A stretch of 64,000 nucleotides of DNA from Chloroflexi bacterium 54-19 (GCA_001898225.1 MKTJ01000012.1:1-64000); one strand, 5' to 3'. Positions 17,249-25,908 are shown, counted from the stretch's first letter. Notes: generated by a model not told the origin, from the sequence alone. Numbers and translations are program-made.

Positions 17249-18313
17249 CTACGGATAGAGCCCTAACATATCGAGTCCAGTGGTTTCGGGCAGACCCATA
17301 AGCAGGTTCATGTTTTGGACGCCTTCGCCGCCCGCCCCTTTGGTCAAATTATCGAGGGCCGATACTACCACCAACCGCCGGGACGACAGGTTGATAGTCG
17401 GGCAAATGTAGATGTAATTGCTACCCGCCACCTGCTTGGTGTAAGGCGACTCGTCCACAATTACCACAAAGGGGTCGTTGGCGTAGAAATCCCGGTAATA
17501 CTGGCGGACCGCCTGGGTCGCCTCAGCCTGGGTCTTGTAGGTCGCCACGAAATCGTCGGTCAGGCGAGCGTAAGAGGTCGCCAGCATACCCCGCGAAAGC
17601 GGAACCAGGTGCGGCGTGAAGATAACGTCTACCGGGCTACCGTAAACATCGGTGAGGGTCTGGGCGATTTCGGGCAGGTGGCGGTGCCCTTCCAGGCCAT
17701 AGGCGGCAGTGCTTTCGGTCATTTCCGAAAAATGGAGGTTTTGTTTGAGGCCGCGACCCGCCCCGCTGGTGCCGCTCAGGGCATCCACGATGACATCCGG
17801 CTCGATAAACGGTTTGCCGAGTTTCGAGCTAAGGGCCGGGGCCAGGCCGAGCGTCGAGCAGGTTGGATAGCAACCGGGGTTGGCAATCAGGCGGGTCTGC
17901 GGGTTGATCTGGTCGCGGTAGAGTTCGGGCAAGCCGTAGACCGCTTCCAGGAGCAGGTAAGCCGCCGGGTGGGGGCCGTACCATTTTTCGTAGGTGGCGC
18001 GGTCTTTCAGGCGGAAGTCCGCCGACATATCAATCACCTTGGTGGTGGGTGATTTCTCCAGGATTTCGGCGGCGGTTTCCGCTGAAGCGTGGTGCGGTAA
18101 GGCCAGGAAAATCACGTCCGCTTCGGTCATCCGTTCCAGTTCGCCCGCGACGGTCAATTTGAGCGGAGCCAGGTTCGGGAAGACCTTGCCAATCGGCTGT
18201 CCGGCGGCACTGCGCCCGACCACTTCCAATAATTCCACGTCAGGCCGCCGCCCCAGCAACCGGGCCAATTCCGCGCCCACGTACCCGGTAATGCCAACTA
18301 TCGAAACTTTCAC
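17249..18313 (-). CDS. argC: N-acetyl-gamma-glutamyl-phosphate reductase
   Basis: A 354-residue enzyme of arginine biosynthesis that reduces N-acetylglutamyl phosphate to the semialdehyde with NADPH. The N-terminal Rossmann signature is VGITGYVGAELARLL (residues 6-20). The catalytic Cys is in ANPGCYPTCS near 150, and the downstream His region is GLEGHRHLPEI. DALSGTSGAGR is the conserved substrate loop. The length is typical. The start is GTG at 18313, preceded by GGAGAG. No other arg gene is in the window. A TATAAT on the minus strand at 18565-18570 suggests a leader of about 240 bases. Confidence 0.96.
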   Translation of the reverse strand: MKVSIVGITGYVGAELARLLGRRPDVELLEVVGRSAAGQPIGKVFPNLAPLKLTVAGELERMTEADVIFLALPHHASAETAAEILEKSPTTKVIDMSADFRLKDRATYEKWYGPHPAAYLLLEAVYGLPELYRDQINPQTRLIANPGCYPTCSTLGLAPALSSKLGKPFIEPDVIVDALSGTSGAGRGLKQNLHFSEMTESTAAYGLEGHRHLPEIAQTLTDVYGSPVDVIFTPHLVPLSRGMLATSYARLTDDFVATYKTQAEATQAVRQYYRDFYANDPFVVIVDESPYTKQVAGSNYIYICPTINLSSRRLVVVSALDNLTKGAGGEGVQNMNLLMGLPETTGLDMLGLYP

Positions 18314-18739
18314 TGTTCTCTCCTTGAAACGAAGGGCGGGGCTTGAACCCTGCCTTGTAGGAATCCTTCATCTAAAAAAGGTATTTTACTATCAAACTGG
18401 CGGTTTGTAATAAGCATTCAAGCTTAATCTGGCTAACTTCGTCGCAACATCATAATCTACCTCACAAGGGTGGTCCGCCTTATAAGTTTATTAAAGGCTC
18501 AAACTGGCGCACCCGGCCTCTTGAAACTACGGGTGATAACGGCCATAATTTGGTTGTTACACTCATTATAACAAACCGGCCAAATTTAGGGGCTATTTAA
18601 CGGACAAAACGTGATTACGAAATTTTTGGGAACATTTTCTGCTTTTAGTAAACTGTAAATTTAGTGGGTGAGCGGAAGAATTTTCCGGTCAGGTAACGAG
18701 CTTTGGGATTTTTTAGCAAATGATGAAGGCTTTGGAGCG
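18314..18739. other. Divergent spacer between argC and the receptor-hydrolase gene
   Basis: There is no gene. A hairpin GGCGGGG-CTTGAA-CCCTGCC lies at about 18329-18350, just upstream of the argC ribosome binding site on the minus strand. A T-box-like string near 18468-18484 was considered and rejected. I see no clear operator. Confidence 0.4.
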
Positions 18740-21061
18740 ATGCGATTTATTAAAATAAGCGTCCTGGTCCTGTTTGTCCTCCTTTCAAGTCTGTTGTTAA
18801 ACGCCTGTAGCGATGCCGCTCCGAGCCAGACTCCTACCGCAAGCCCCAATAATACCGCCGCCCCAACCGGTAGCCCTAAGGCTACCCCGGCAGGCTCACC
18901 CCGGCCTGCCACGCCGACCCCGCCAAACCCGACAGTAGATCCCTCCAAACCCGTAGTAACCGTGCGGATTTACGCCAGTCTGCCGTTGAGTGGCGTTTCC
19001 AAAAATAGCGGGCAAGCCCTGGTAAATTCGATGCGGATGGCCCTGGACGACTTTACCAGCAATACAGGGATGGTCGGGAACTTTAAAGTTGACTTCGTAC
19101 CGCTCGACAACGCCTCGGCAGACGCCAGCGGCCCCGACCCTGACCTGGAACGGGTTAACGCTTACCAGGCCGCGAACGACCCGGACGCTATCCTTTATCT
19201 CGGTCCGACCAGCACCGCCACCGCCCAGGTCGCCATTCCAATCCTGAACAAAGCCGGTTTGACCATGGTCAGCCCTGGCACCACCTATCCCGGCCTGACC
19301 AAAACGGTCCCAAACGTAACGGCAGCGGACGAACCGGCCAAGTATTACCCGACCGGCATCCACAATTTCTTCCGGCTACTCCCGACCGACGAACTCCAGG
19401 GCCGGGTCGACGCCGGTTATACCGATGCCAAACTGCAAAAGCACAAAGTCTTCGTGGTAGACGATGGCACCTCTTATGGCACCGGCCTGACCAGGGCCTA
19501 CGAGGATGCCGCCCCCAATTACGACCTCGTACTGCTGGGTCATGCCTCCCTGACCTATAAACCGGACAACAGCGACCAGGTAGCCGAGCAAATCCGCCTG
19601 GCCCAGCCGGAAGTTGTTTTCTTTGGCGGCAGCGCCGTGCTGGGGGCGCGCCTCAAGACCAAAATCCAGATAGCCGGGTCGCAAGCTGCTTTTCTGGGTG
19701 GCGGCGCTATCCAGAACAATACCTTTTTGCAGGAAGCCGGACCGAGCGCCCAGGGAAGCTATGCCAGCACCGCCGGGATTGCCGCCACCGGTCTTTCCAG
19801 CCGGGGTGCCGCTTTCCTCAAGAAATACCGCGACAAATACGGCGACAGCATCCAGGGCTCGACCATCTACGGCTACGATGCTATGAACGCGGGTCTTAGC
19901 GCCCTGCGAAATGCCAACAAAAAGGACCGGGCGGCAATCCTGCAACAGGTGGCCGGGCTGAAGAATTTCGGCGGTGCAACCGGGCGGTGGAGTTTCGACC
20001 AGAACGGCGACACCAGCCTGACCATCTTTAGTTTTTACGCCGAAAAGGACCAGAAATGGGTCTTTGACAGCCTGGCCGATACTTCGGCCAATTTGCAAAA
20101 CCCACCCGCGCCCGGCACCGGACCGGATGAAACCAAAGTAACTCCCACGCCAAAGGGTACTCTGGCTATTTTGCCGCCTTCCAGCCCACGGGCTACCCCG
20201 GCGGCTACGCCCGGCAGGCCCGGCCCGGCTACCATACCCGCCAGTTCGCCCAAACCCAACGATAACCTCGTAGACGCTGTCTCCAACCTGCCACCCGACT
20301 TCAAACTCTACCGGATTGCGGGTCTACCCGTGACGATTTACGCGCCCCCGGACTCAACCCTCAATGGCCAACCGGCCCAGGTGCTGCTGGTCCTGCACGG
20401 TATGTTCTATAACGGCAGCGATTTTGGGTTGCCGCTCCTCTCCTTCGCCCGCGACCATCACCTCGTCCTGGTAGCCCCGACCTTCAATTACAACGTTAAC
20501 TACAAAGACCCCCAGGTCGTTGCCAACGAAGATTTGCAATTGACCAAACAGCTAACCCAGGTCTTTGCCCAGGTGTCCCAGGCCATCAACCTGAAGGTGC
20601 AGGACAAGTTGTTGCTTTTCGGCTTCTCGCGAGGGGCGCAGTTGGGGCACCACTTCGCCATGTTCTACCCGACCCTGGTGCGGGGCGCGGCGGTCCTCTC
20701 CGCCGGGGCCTATACCCTGCCGCAGACCCAGTTCTTTGGCAAACCTTTGCCTTTCCCGTTCGGCCTATCGAACTTCACCCAGGTTACCGGGCACAGCTTT
20801 GACATCAAAAATTTCGTCACGATCCCTTTTGATGTCCAGGTCGGTCTGCAAGATAACGACCCCAACCAGGTCGCGCATCCCTATGACCCCTACACCGGCA
20901 ACAACCGGGTCGTCCGGGCCCAGACCTTTTACCAGTCCCTCAAAAGTATCGGGGTGGACGCCATCCTAAACCTGGTCCCGGACACCATGCACGAGGTCAG
21001 TCCGGGCCAAATCAAGGCCGCCGAAGCCTTCCTGGGCCAGTTCGTACCCAACCAGGCCTAA
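18740..21061 (+). CDS. Lipoprotein fusion: periplasmic-binding receptor domain plus esterase/depolymerase domain
   Basis: A 773-residue secreted protein with two unrelated modules. The signal peptide (about 1-20) ends in the LLNAC lipobox. After a Pro/Thr linker, residues ~60-425 form a type I periplasmic-binding (LivK/receptor ligand) domain, recognisable from YASLPLSGVSKNSGQALVNSMRMALDD, ILYLGPTSTATAQVAIPILNKAG and VFFGGSAVLGARL. A second Pro/Thr linker (~445-505) leads to an alpha/beta-hydrolase domain of the PHB-depolymerase/esterase type, with VLLVLHGMFYNGSDFG and nucleophile elbow GFSRGAQ. The His is likely in DTMHEVSPG. The start is the ATG at 18740; an upstream in-frame ATG would place 24 polar residues before the signal peptide. 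No ABC transporter genes are adjacent. Confidence 0.85.
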   Translation: MRFIKISVLVLFVLLSSLLLNACSDAAPSQTPTASPNNTAAPTGSPKATPAGSPRPATPTPPNPTVDPSKPVVTVRIYASLPLSGVSKNSGQALVNSMRMALDDFTSNTGMVGNFKVDFVPLDNASADASGPDPDLERVNAYQAANDPDAILYLGPTSTATAQVAIPILNKAGLTMVSPGTTYPGLTKTVPNVTAADEPAKYYPTGIHNFFRLLPTDELQGRVDAGYTDAKLQKHKVFVVDDGTSYGTGLTRAYEDAAPNYDLVLLGHASLTYKPDNSDQVAEQIRLAQPEVVFFGGSAVLGARLKTKIQIAGSQAAFLGGGAIQNNTFLQEAGPSAQGSYASTAGIAATGLSSRGAAFLKKYRDKYGDSIQGSTIYGYDAMNAGLSALRNANKKDRAAILQQVAGLKNFGGATGRWSFDQNGDTSLTIFSFYAEKDQKWVFDSLADTSANLQNPPAPGTGPDETKVTPTPKGTLAILPPSSPRATPAATPGRPGPATIPASSPKPNDNLVDAVSNLPPDFKLYRIAGLPVTIYAPPDSTLNGQPAQVLLVLHGMFYNGSDFGLPLLSFARDHHLVLVAPTFNYNVNYKDPQVVANEDLQLTKQLTQVFAQVSQAINLKVQDKLLLFGFSRGAQLGHHFAMFYPTLVRGAAVLSAGAYTLPQTQFFGKPLPFPFGLSNFTQVTGHSFDIKNFVTIPFDVQVGLQDNDPNQVAHPYDPYTGNNRVVRAQTFYQSLKSIGVDAILNLVPDTMHEVSPGQIKAAEAFLGQFVPNQA

Positions 21062-21126
21062 ATCGTCACATACGATTTCAATATGTTATAATTCCTACAA
21101 AATTGCTCAGAAAACTTTATATTCAC

Positions 21127-21203
21127 GACTTTCGCTGTGGGCCTGGAAAAGCCAGGGCCTGGGTGCAAAATTCCCCTCAAAAGGAGTGTTTCAAGCGAAA
21201 GTC
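21127..21203 (+). ncRNA. Candidate structured leader element, copy B (upstream of folD)
   Basis: GACTTTCGCT (21127-21136) pairs exactly with AGCGAAAGTC (21194-21203). The first 24 bases match copy A at 7320 in 21 positions. GAGTGTTTCA (21184-21193) is identical in both. Copy B can form an internal CCTGG-AAAAG-CCAGG hairpin. A TATAAT at 21087-21092 places the element in the folD transcript leader, ending 82 bases before the folD start. Confidence 0.5.
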
Positions 21204-21285
21204 CAAATTATAGAAGCCGGATGCTCGAAGATGAGCAGAATGCTCCACTGGCCGGGGCGTAGTTTATAAAGAAGGAATTTGCTGC

Positions 21286-22194
21286 TTGTCGAACGATAAT
21301 TCCAGCCCACAGGCTGGCGGGACCGGGCTGGTCGAAACCGCCAGGATATTAGATGGACGGGCTCTCGCCAAAGAAAAAAGAGCCCAGTTGAAGTTAGCGG
21401 TAGCCGGGTTTGTCGAAAAGAACGGGTTTCCTCCCGGCCTGGCTGTAACCCTGATTGGCGACGACCCCAGTTCAATCGCCTACACCCGCACCCTCATCAA
21501 GACCGCGACCGACCTGGGTTTCAAGGCCATTCAACACGTGCTGCCGGGCGGGCTCTCCCTGGACGAGTTCCGCGATGAAATAAGAAAACTTAACGCCGAC
21601 CCGACCATTCACGGCATTACGGTCCAGTGGCCGACCCCGCCCCATATCACTTTTGAGGACGTGGTGGCCGTACTCGACCCCCGCAAGGACGTGGACGGCT
21701 ATAACCCGATGCTGCTAGGCCGGTTGTACGAAGAACTGGACACTTTTGTCCCGGCAACCCCCCAGGGCGGCATGCAACTGGTCCACCATTACGGCTACAA
21801 TGTCCGGGGCAAAGCCTGTCTTTTGGTCGGGCACGGGGTAACGGTAGGAAGGCCCTTGCTGGCCCTGCTCCTGGCCGAACACGCCAGCCCGATGATAGTA
21901 GACCAGAGTACTCCGCGTGAGCTTTTCCGGCAGTACGCGGCCCAGGCCGATTTCATCTTCTGCGCGGCAGGCGCGCCGGGCATCGTGACCGGGGACATGG
22001 TCAAGCCGGGCGTGGTCGTCATCGACTTTGGGACCAGCGAGGTAGGTGACCGGCTGGTAGGTGACGCCGATTTCGAAAGTTTGCTGCCGGTCGCGGCGGC
22101 GATTACACCGACTCCCGGCGGAACCGGCCCCATGACAAACGTGACCCTTCTGGGCAACGTTTTGAAAGCCGCCCGCCAGCAGACCGGACTTTAG
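21286..22194 (+). CDS. folD: Bifunctional methylene-THF dehydrogenase / methenyl-THF cyclohydrolase
   Basis: A 302-residue enzyme interconverting 5,10-methylene-, methenyl- and 10-formyl-tetrahydrofolate. The substrate loop IGDDPSSIAYTRTLIKTATDLGF carries the Tyr and catalytic Lys. VQWPTPPHI, the DPRKDVDGYNP motif and PATPQGGMQL follow. The NAD(P)-binding part has LVGHGVTVGRPLL, and the C-terminus PTPGGTGPMTNVTLLGN is conserved. The start is TTG at 21286 with AAGGA upstream. It heads an operon with a cyclodeaminase-like gene, a flavin reductase and rnhB. The first two share one-carbon folate chemistry. The leader holds the repeated element at 21127-21203. Confidence 0.94.
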   Translation: MSNDNSSPQAGGTGLVETARILDGRALAKEKRAQLKLAVAGFVEKNGFPPGLAVTLIGDDPSSIAYTRTLIKTATDLGFKAIQHVLPGGLSLDEFRDEIRKLNADPTIHGITVQWPTPPHITFEDVVAVLDPRKDVDGYNPMLLGRLYEELDTFVPATPQGGMQLVHHYGYNVRGKACLLVGHGVTVGRPLLALLLAEHASPMIVDQSTPRELFRQYAAQADFIFCAAGAPGIVTGDMVKPGVVVIDFGTSEVGDRLVGDADFESLLPVAAAITPTPGGTGPMTNVTLLGNVLKAARQQTGL

Positions 22195-22291
22195 CCCTGG
22201 ATTAAACCAAGACTGGACTTTTTGAGCCCGCAACCCGTTCATAAGTACAGGGTCAAGCGGGCTATAAACTGCTAAACTTAAAGAGAATAAA

Positions 22292-22918
22292 ATGCTTGCA
22301 GAGCTAACAATAGCGGATTTTATGGCCCGGCTTGGTTCCGGGGATGCTACTCCCGGTGGGGGTGGCGCGGCGGCCCTGACCGGGGCGGCTGCCGCCGGAC
22401 TGGTGACGATGGTGGCGCGGCTGACAACCGGGCGACCGGCCTTCGCCGCTATTGAGGATAGGGTCCGGGAAATCATCCGTGAAGGTGATGCTTTGCGCCA
22501 GAATTTGCTGGCCGCTGTTGACACCGATGCCGCCGCATTCGAGCAGGTAATGGCTGCCTACGCCTTGCCCCGTAAGACCGACGACGAAAAAGCGGCCCGT
22601 AAGGCGGCGTTGCAACCGGCCTTACAGGGCGCGACCGAATCGCCTCTGGCGATTGCTCGGAGTTGCCTGGTTATCAGCGGGATGGCGGCAGAACTGGCCG
22701 AAGCGGGTAACCCTCAAACCATCACCGACGCGGGGACCGCCGCGACCCTGGCCCAGGCCGCCTTGCAGGGGGCGATTTTCCAGGCGCGGGTCAACCTGAA
22801 ATCCATCAAAGACGAGGCCTACACCGGGCCGATACGCCAGGAGATTGAACACCTTCTGGCGGCCTCCCAGGAAGCTACTCGCCGCGCTTTGCAAGCTGTT
22901 GAACAAAAGCTTGTATAA
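22292..22918 (+). CDS. Formimino-THF cyclodeaminase / methenyl-THF cyclohydrolase family protein
   Basis: A 208-residue, all-helical protein of the FTCD_C family. The N-terminal TIADFMARLGSGDATPGGGGAAALTGAAAAGLVTMVARLT is the hallmark substrate/folate-binding Gly-rich region. Stand-alone members (FchA-like) convert formimino- or methenyl-tetrahydrofolate. Its place 97 bases after folD supports a role in the one-carbon folate pathway, possibly supplying or draining methenyl-THF. The ATG at 22292 follows AAAGAG. The length is typical for the stand-alone form. No formiminotransferase or histidine-degradation genes are nearby, so cyclohydrolase activity is the more economical guess. Confidence 0.9.
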   Translation: MLAELTIADFMARLGSGDATPGGGGAAALTGAAAAGLVTMVARLTTGRPAFAAIEDRVREIIREGDALRQNLLAAVDTDAAAFEQVMAAYALPRKTDDEKAARKAALQPALQGATESPLAIARSCLVISGMAAELAEAGNPQTITDAGTAATLAQAALQGAIFQARVNLKSIKDEAYTGPIRQEIEHLLAASQEATRRALQAVEQKLV

Positions 22919-22938
22919 TAGAAAAAGTTAATAATAGA

Positions 22939-23478
22939 ATGACAAAAATAAATAGCGCTGGAGTAGAATTGATTCCTTTTACGTCGCTCGATTTCCGTAA
23001 AACCCTGGGCCATTTTGCTGCGGGAGTCACCACGGTTACGATGGTGGCAAAAGATGGCTCTTACCACGGGATAACGGTCAGCTCTTTCACCTCGGTCTCG
23101 CTCAACCCGCCGCTGGTGTTAATCTGCATAGATAAAACCACTGCCGCCCACACAATTCTGCCGGAGGCCGGGGCGTTTTGCGTGAATTTCCTGCACGAAA
23201 ACCAGGTGTATCTCTCGAACCGTTTCGCCGGGCGCGACCCCGAACGCTCGTTTAACGACATTCCCACCTATACCGCTGTCACGGGCGCGCCGGTCTTTGC
23301 CGAAAGCCTGGGCTTCGTAGACTGCCGGGTTGTCAACTCCTACGACGGCGGCGACCACACGATTTTCCTCGGTGAAGTGGTCCAGCTTGGCGTAGCCGAC
23401 CCGGTCATGGTAGACGGCGAAGAACTCAGCCCCCTGATTTACTACAAATCCAAATATCGCTTTCTCAAACCGGCTTAA
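22939..23478 (+). CDS. Flavin reductase family protein (FMN-binding split barrel)
   Basis: A 179-residue protein of the flavin reductase-like (DIM6/NTAB, HpaC) family. Diagnostic stretches are [22 protein letters not shown] near 17, [23 protein letters not shown] near 43-65, [19 protein letters not shown] near 77-95, and [11 protein letters not shown] near 143. Such proteins reduce FMN or FAD with NAD(P)H for partner monooxygenases. No monooxygenase gene is in the operon. The gene starts 20 bases after the cyclodeaminase gene and its stop is two bases before the rnhB start, so it is translated as part of the operon. Confidence 0.9.
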   Translation: MTKINSAGVELIPFTSLDFRKTLGHFAAGVTTVTMVAKDGSYHGITVSSFTSVSLNPPLVLICIDKTTAAHTILPEAGAFCVNFLHENQVYLSNRFAGRDPERSFNDIPTYTAVTGAPVFAESLGFVDCRVVNSYDGGDHTIFLGEVVQLGVADPVMVDGEELSPLIYYKSKYRFLKPA

Positions 23479-23480
23479 CC

Positions 23481-24197
23481 ATGCAAAAACCCACCCTGGA
23501 ATTTGAAGAAGCGCTCTGGAATAGCGGCAAATTGCGGGTGGCCGGGGTAGATGAGGTAGGGCGGGGAGCGTTTTGCGCCAGCGTGGTCGCGGCGGCGGTT
23601 ATCCTGGGGCCGGACGTGAGCGGCCTGGAAGAAGCCCGCGACTCTAAAACCCTATCTGCCACCCAAAGGGAGCGGCTTAACCATGTTATCCGGCAGAAAG
23701 CGGTCGCCTTTGGTATCGGTGCGGCCTCTCCCACCGAAATCGACCGCCTGAATATCCGGCGGGCCACCGCCCTGGCAATGCAGCGGGCCTTGCGCCGGTT
23801 AGGCCCGGTTGACCATTTGCTTGTGGACGGCCACCGCATGCCTGAGCTCGGCCTCGAAAACCAGACCGCCCTGGTCAAAGGCGACTCGCGGTCGCTCTCG
23901 ATAGCCTGCGCCTCGATTGTGGCAAAGGTCTGCCGCGACCACCTCCTGCACCGCCTGGCCCTGCGCTATCCGGGCTACGGCTGGGAACGCAATGTTGGCT
24001 ATGGCACCGCCGAACACCAGGCCGCCCTCACCGATATAGGGGTTACTCCTCATCATCGCCGCAGCTTCGCGCCAATCAAACTTATCATCAACCCGCCCGC
24101 GCCTGCCCCTGAAACAGAGCAGAGCCCGGCCAGTCCTACCCCTGAGACTGCGCCGGAAAGCGGACCGTCTGCCCCTCTTCCTGACCAGGAAAGCTAA
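23481..24197 (+). CDS. rnhB: Ribonuclease HII
   Basis: A 238-residue endonuclease that cuts RNA in RNA-DNA hybrids and removes single ribonucleotides. The active-site acidic residues are in [21 protein letters not shown] (DEVGRG near 20-25), LVDGHRMP near 114 and [17 protein letters not shown] near 141-157. [21 protein letters not shown] is the conserved C-terminal region. The core ends near residue 205. The remaining ~33 residues are a Pro/Thr/Glu-rich tail ([20 protein letters not shown]), unusual for this family and probably disordered. The ATG lies two bases after the previous stop codon, implying coupled translation. Confidence 0.96.
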   Translation: MQKPTLEFEEALWNSGKLRVAGVDEVGRGAFCASVVAAAVILGPDVSGLEEARDSKTLSATQRERLNHVIRQKAVAFGIGAASPTEIDRLNIRRATALAMQRALRRLGPVDHLLVDGHRMPELGLENQTALVKGDSRSLSIACASIVAKVCRDHLLHRLALRYPGYGWERNVGYGTAEHQAALTDIGVTPHHRRSFAPIKLIINPPAPAPETEQSPASPTPETAPESGPSAPLPDQES

Positions 24198-24611
24198 ATA
24201 TTAGCCTTAAAATATGGGTCATTGGTCCTATTTACACCTGGTAGTGATACTTTTATTATATGGCTGGCACGATTTCTTACTCTGATTTACCCCAAATGTG
24301 TGTAGTTAGCGTCAAAGGGTCTGCAAGGAAACGATTTAAACACCCTGGCTTTATTTTCCCACCCAAACCAGGGGTTGATTAACAATATTTGCACCTGGCA
24401 AGTCAGCTAAATTTAGAATGTCTTTCCAAGATATTTCCCCACTCCCGGACTTTCGAAATGCTGGCCCGATAATTGCACCTCGATTTACCACAAGTTTGCT
24501 TTTAGGCATCCTGATATTACCAGAAAAGACTTAAGCAAAGTCACGGTTAAATTTCTGGGATTTAACGTTTATTGCTGTGTAGTATTGTCTAAATTATAGA
24601 AGGAGAGAACT
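24198..24611. other. Intergenic region downstream of rnhB
   Basis: About 410 bases with no credible ORF. I see no strong terminator for the folD operon. The last ~30 bases hold AGGAGAG ahead of the GTG start of the Thr/Ala-rich lipoprotein. Confidence 0.5.
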
Positions 24612-25349
24612 GTGAAACTATTTTCCCACACATCCCGCCTGGCTATAGTAGCTTTGTTGCTGCTGGTCGCGGTACTGGCGGCCTGTGGCGATAACACTGC
24701 CACCACCGCCCCCGCCCCGACTACGGCTGCGGCTACTACCGCTGCTGCGGCCACCACGGCGGCTACCGCGACTACCGCCGCCGCCACCACCGCCGCCATG
24801 ACGACTGCGGCCATGACGACTGCGGCAGCTACCAGTGCGGCCACTACGGCAGCTATGACCACTGCTGCCGCTGATACCACCGCCGCTATGACCACTGCTG
24901 CCGGCGATACCACTGCTGCCATGACCACTTCGGCTGCTGCTACCTCCGGCACCGGCACTTCGACTGGCGCTGCCGACATTCCGGTTTACACCGGGGCTAC
25001 CGAAGTAACTCTGCCCGACGCTATTACTTCCCAGTTCGCCAGTTCGGTTGGGGCCTCGGTCAAGAATGCCAAGGTCCAGGCTTACAAAGTCTCCGATAGC
25101 GCCGATGCTGTGAGCACCTTCTTCAAGAGCGGCTTTACCTCGGCAGGTTGGACTGACTTGAGCTCCCAGATTCCGGCCAGTTCGACTTCCGCGTTGAGCG
25201 GCACCGGCCTGAGCCTGATTGGGCCTTACGCTAAAGCCCCGAACGTTGCGGTAGTTATGGTCGGCTCTGGTTCGTTGTTTGCGACCGCTGGCGTTACCGG
25301 TGTGACCGCTTCCGACACCGTTTACCTGGTCTTCCAGGGCAACGCCTAA
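24612..25349 (+). CDS. Thr/Ala-rich lipoprotein with C-terminal globular domain
   Basis: A 245-residue secreted protein. The signal peptide ends at LAAC (Cys near 25). Residues ~30-115 are a low-complexity linker of TTAA and MTTAA units, encoded by short imperfect tandem DNA repeats (GCCATGACGACTGCG repeated at 24795-24825). Residues ~125-245 form a small domain I do not recognise (IPVYTGATEVTLPDAI, AVSTFFKSGFTSAGWTDLS). The linker start ACGDNTATTAPA is identical to that of the EfeO lipoprotein 26 kb away. GTG start with AGGAGAG upstream. It is a single-gene unit with its own strong terminator, so probably highly expressed; function unknown. Confidence 0.82.
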   Translation: MKLFSHTSRLAIVALLLLVAVLAACGDNTATTAPAPTTAAATTAAAATTAATATTAAATTAAMTTAAMTTAAATSAATTAAMTTAAADTTAAMTTAAGDTTAAMTTSAAATSGTGTSTGAADIPVYTGATEVTLPDAITSQFASSVGASVKNAKVQAYKVSDSADAVSTFFKSGFTSAGWTDLSSQIPASSTSALSGTGLSLIGPYAKAPNVAVVMVGSGSLFATAGVTGVTASDTVYLVFQGNA

Positions 25350-25390
25350 GATTCTTTCCAGGCTATAGGTAGCCTGGAAACCACTATAAG

Positions 25391-25423
25391 ACCCCGCCCG
25401 GCAAATCGGGTGGGGTTTTTTTT
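25391..25423 (+). terminator. Rho-independent terminator
   Basis: ACCCCGCCCG and CGGGTGGGGT form a 10-bp stem with one G-T pair around a short loop, followed by eight T. Confidence 0.92.
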
Positions 25424-25509
25424 ATTTGAATGAGTTATCCACAAAAATTCATAAAATTCCTTTTAAAAAGATTGGCACTTTTATATTCTTCGCCGGATAT
25501 ATTCTCTGT

Positions 25510-25530
25510 CAGGAATATTCCTGGTATAAT
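25510..25530. promoter_or_regulatory. Palindromic operator overlapping the ArsR promoter
   Basis: CAGGAATATTCCTG (25510-25523) is a perfect 14-bp palindrome, next to an extended -10 (TGG-TATAAT, -10 at 25525-25530). Its place suggests autoregulation by the ArsR protein whose gene begins at 25579. Confidence 0.6.
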
Positions 25531-25578
25531 AAACAAACCAAAAAAGTTAACCGACCCTGAATAAAAACTGGTAAGACA

Positions 25579-25908
25579 ATGATAAAGACCCTGAACGCGC
25601 TGGCCGAGCCAAATCGCCTGAAAATAGTCGACCTCTTGCAGAGCGGTCCGCGCTCGGTCGGGGAAATAGCCGAGGAGCTGGGCATCCGCCAGCCCCAGGT
25701 CTCCAAACATTTGAAGGTGCTGGTCGAAGCAGGGCTGCTGGAAATAGAGCGGGACGCCCAGCGCCACATCTTCCACATCCGGCCCCAGCCTTTCCGGGAA
25801 CTGGATAACTGGTTGGAATCATTCCGGCGGACCTGGGACGAGCGGTACGACCAGTTGGACGAGTTGCTCCGCCAGTGGCAGGCCAACGACCACGACCAGC
25901 CGGAATAA
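25579..25908 (+). CDS. ArsR family winged-helix transcriptional regulator
   Basis: A 109-residue DNA-binding protein. The winged helix spans nearly all of it: LAEPNRLKIVDLLQSGPRSVGEIAEELGIRQPQVSKHLKVLVEAGLLEIERDAQRHIF. SVGEIAEELGIRQPQVSKHL is the helix-turn-helix. The usual metal-binding cysteines of arsenic or cadmium sensors are absent, so the signal is probably not a thiophilic metal. Members of this metal-free subgroup very often precede an AHSA1/SRPBCC gene, as here. It heads the same-strand series to 30939. A perfect palindrome overlaps its promoter. It ends 118 bases before the AHSA1 gene, and that gap holds a TGTCTC/GAGACA inverted repeat (25982-26000). Confidence 0.93.
   Translation: MIKTLNALAEPNRLKIVDLLQSGPRSVGEIAEELGIRQPQVSKHLKVLVEAGLLEIERDAQRHIFHIRPQPFRELDNWLESFRRTWDERYDQLDELLRQWQANDHDQPE

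Noticed and set aside
18315-18352. Minus-strand GGTTCAAGCCC resembles a tRNA T-arm
   Set aside because: No acceptor stem, D-arm or anticodon arm can be drawn around it. It is a simple hairpin upstream of argC.
18468-18484. AAGGGTGGTCCGCC resembles the T-box antiterminator AGGGTGGNACCGCG
   Set aside because: It lacks the A that follows the UGGN bulge. No stem I or specifier loop is apparent, there is no terminator hairpin after it, and the downstream gene is not an amino acid or synthetase gene.
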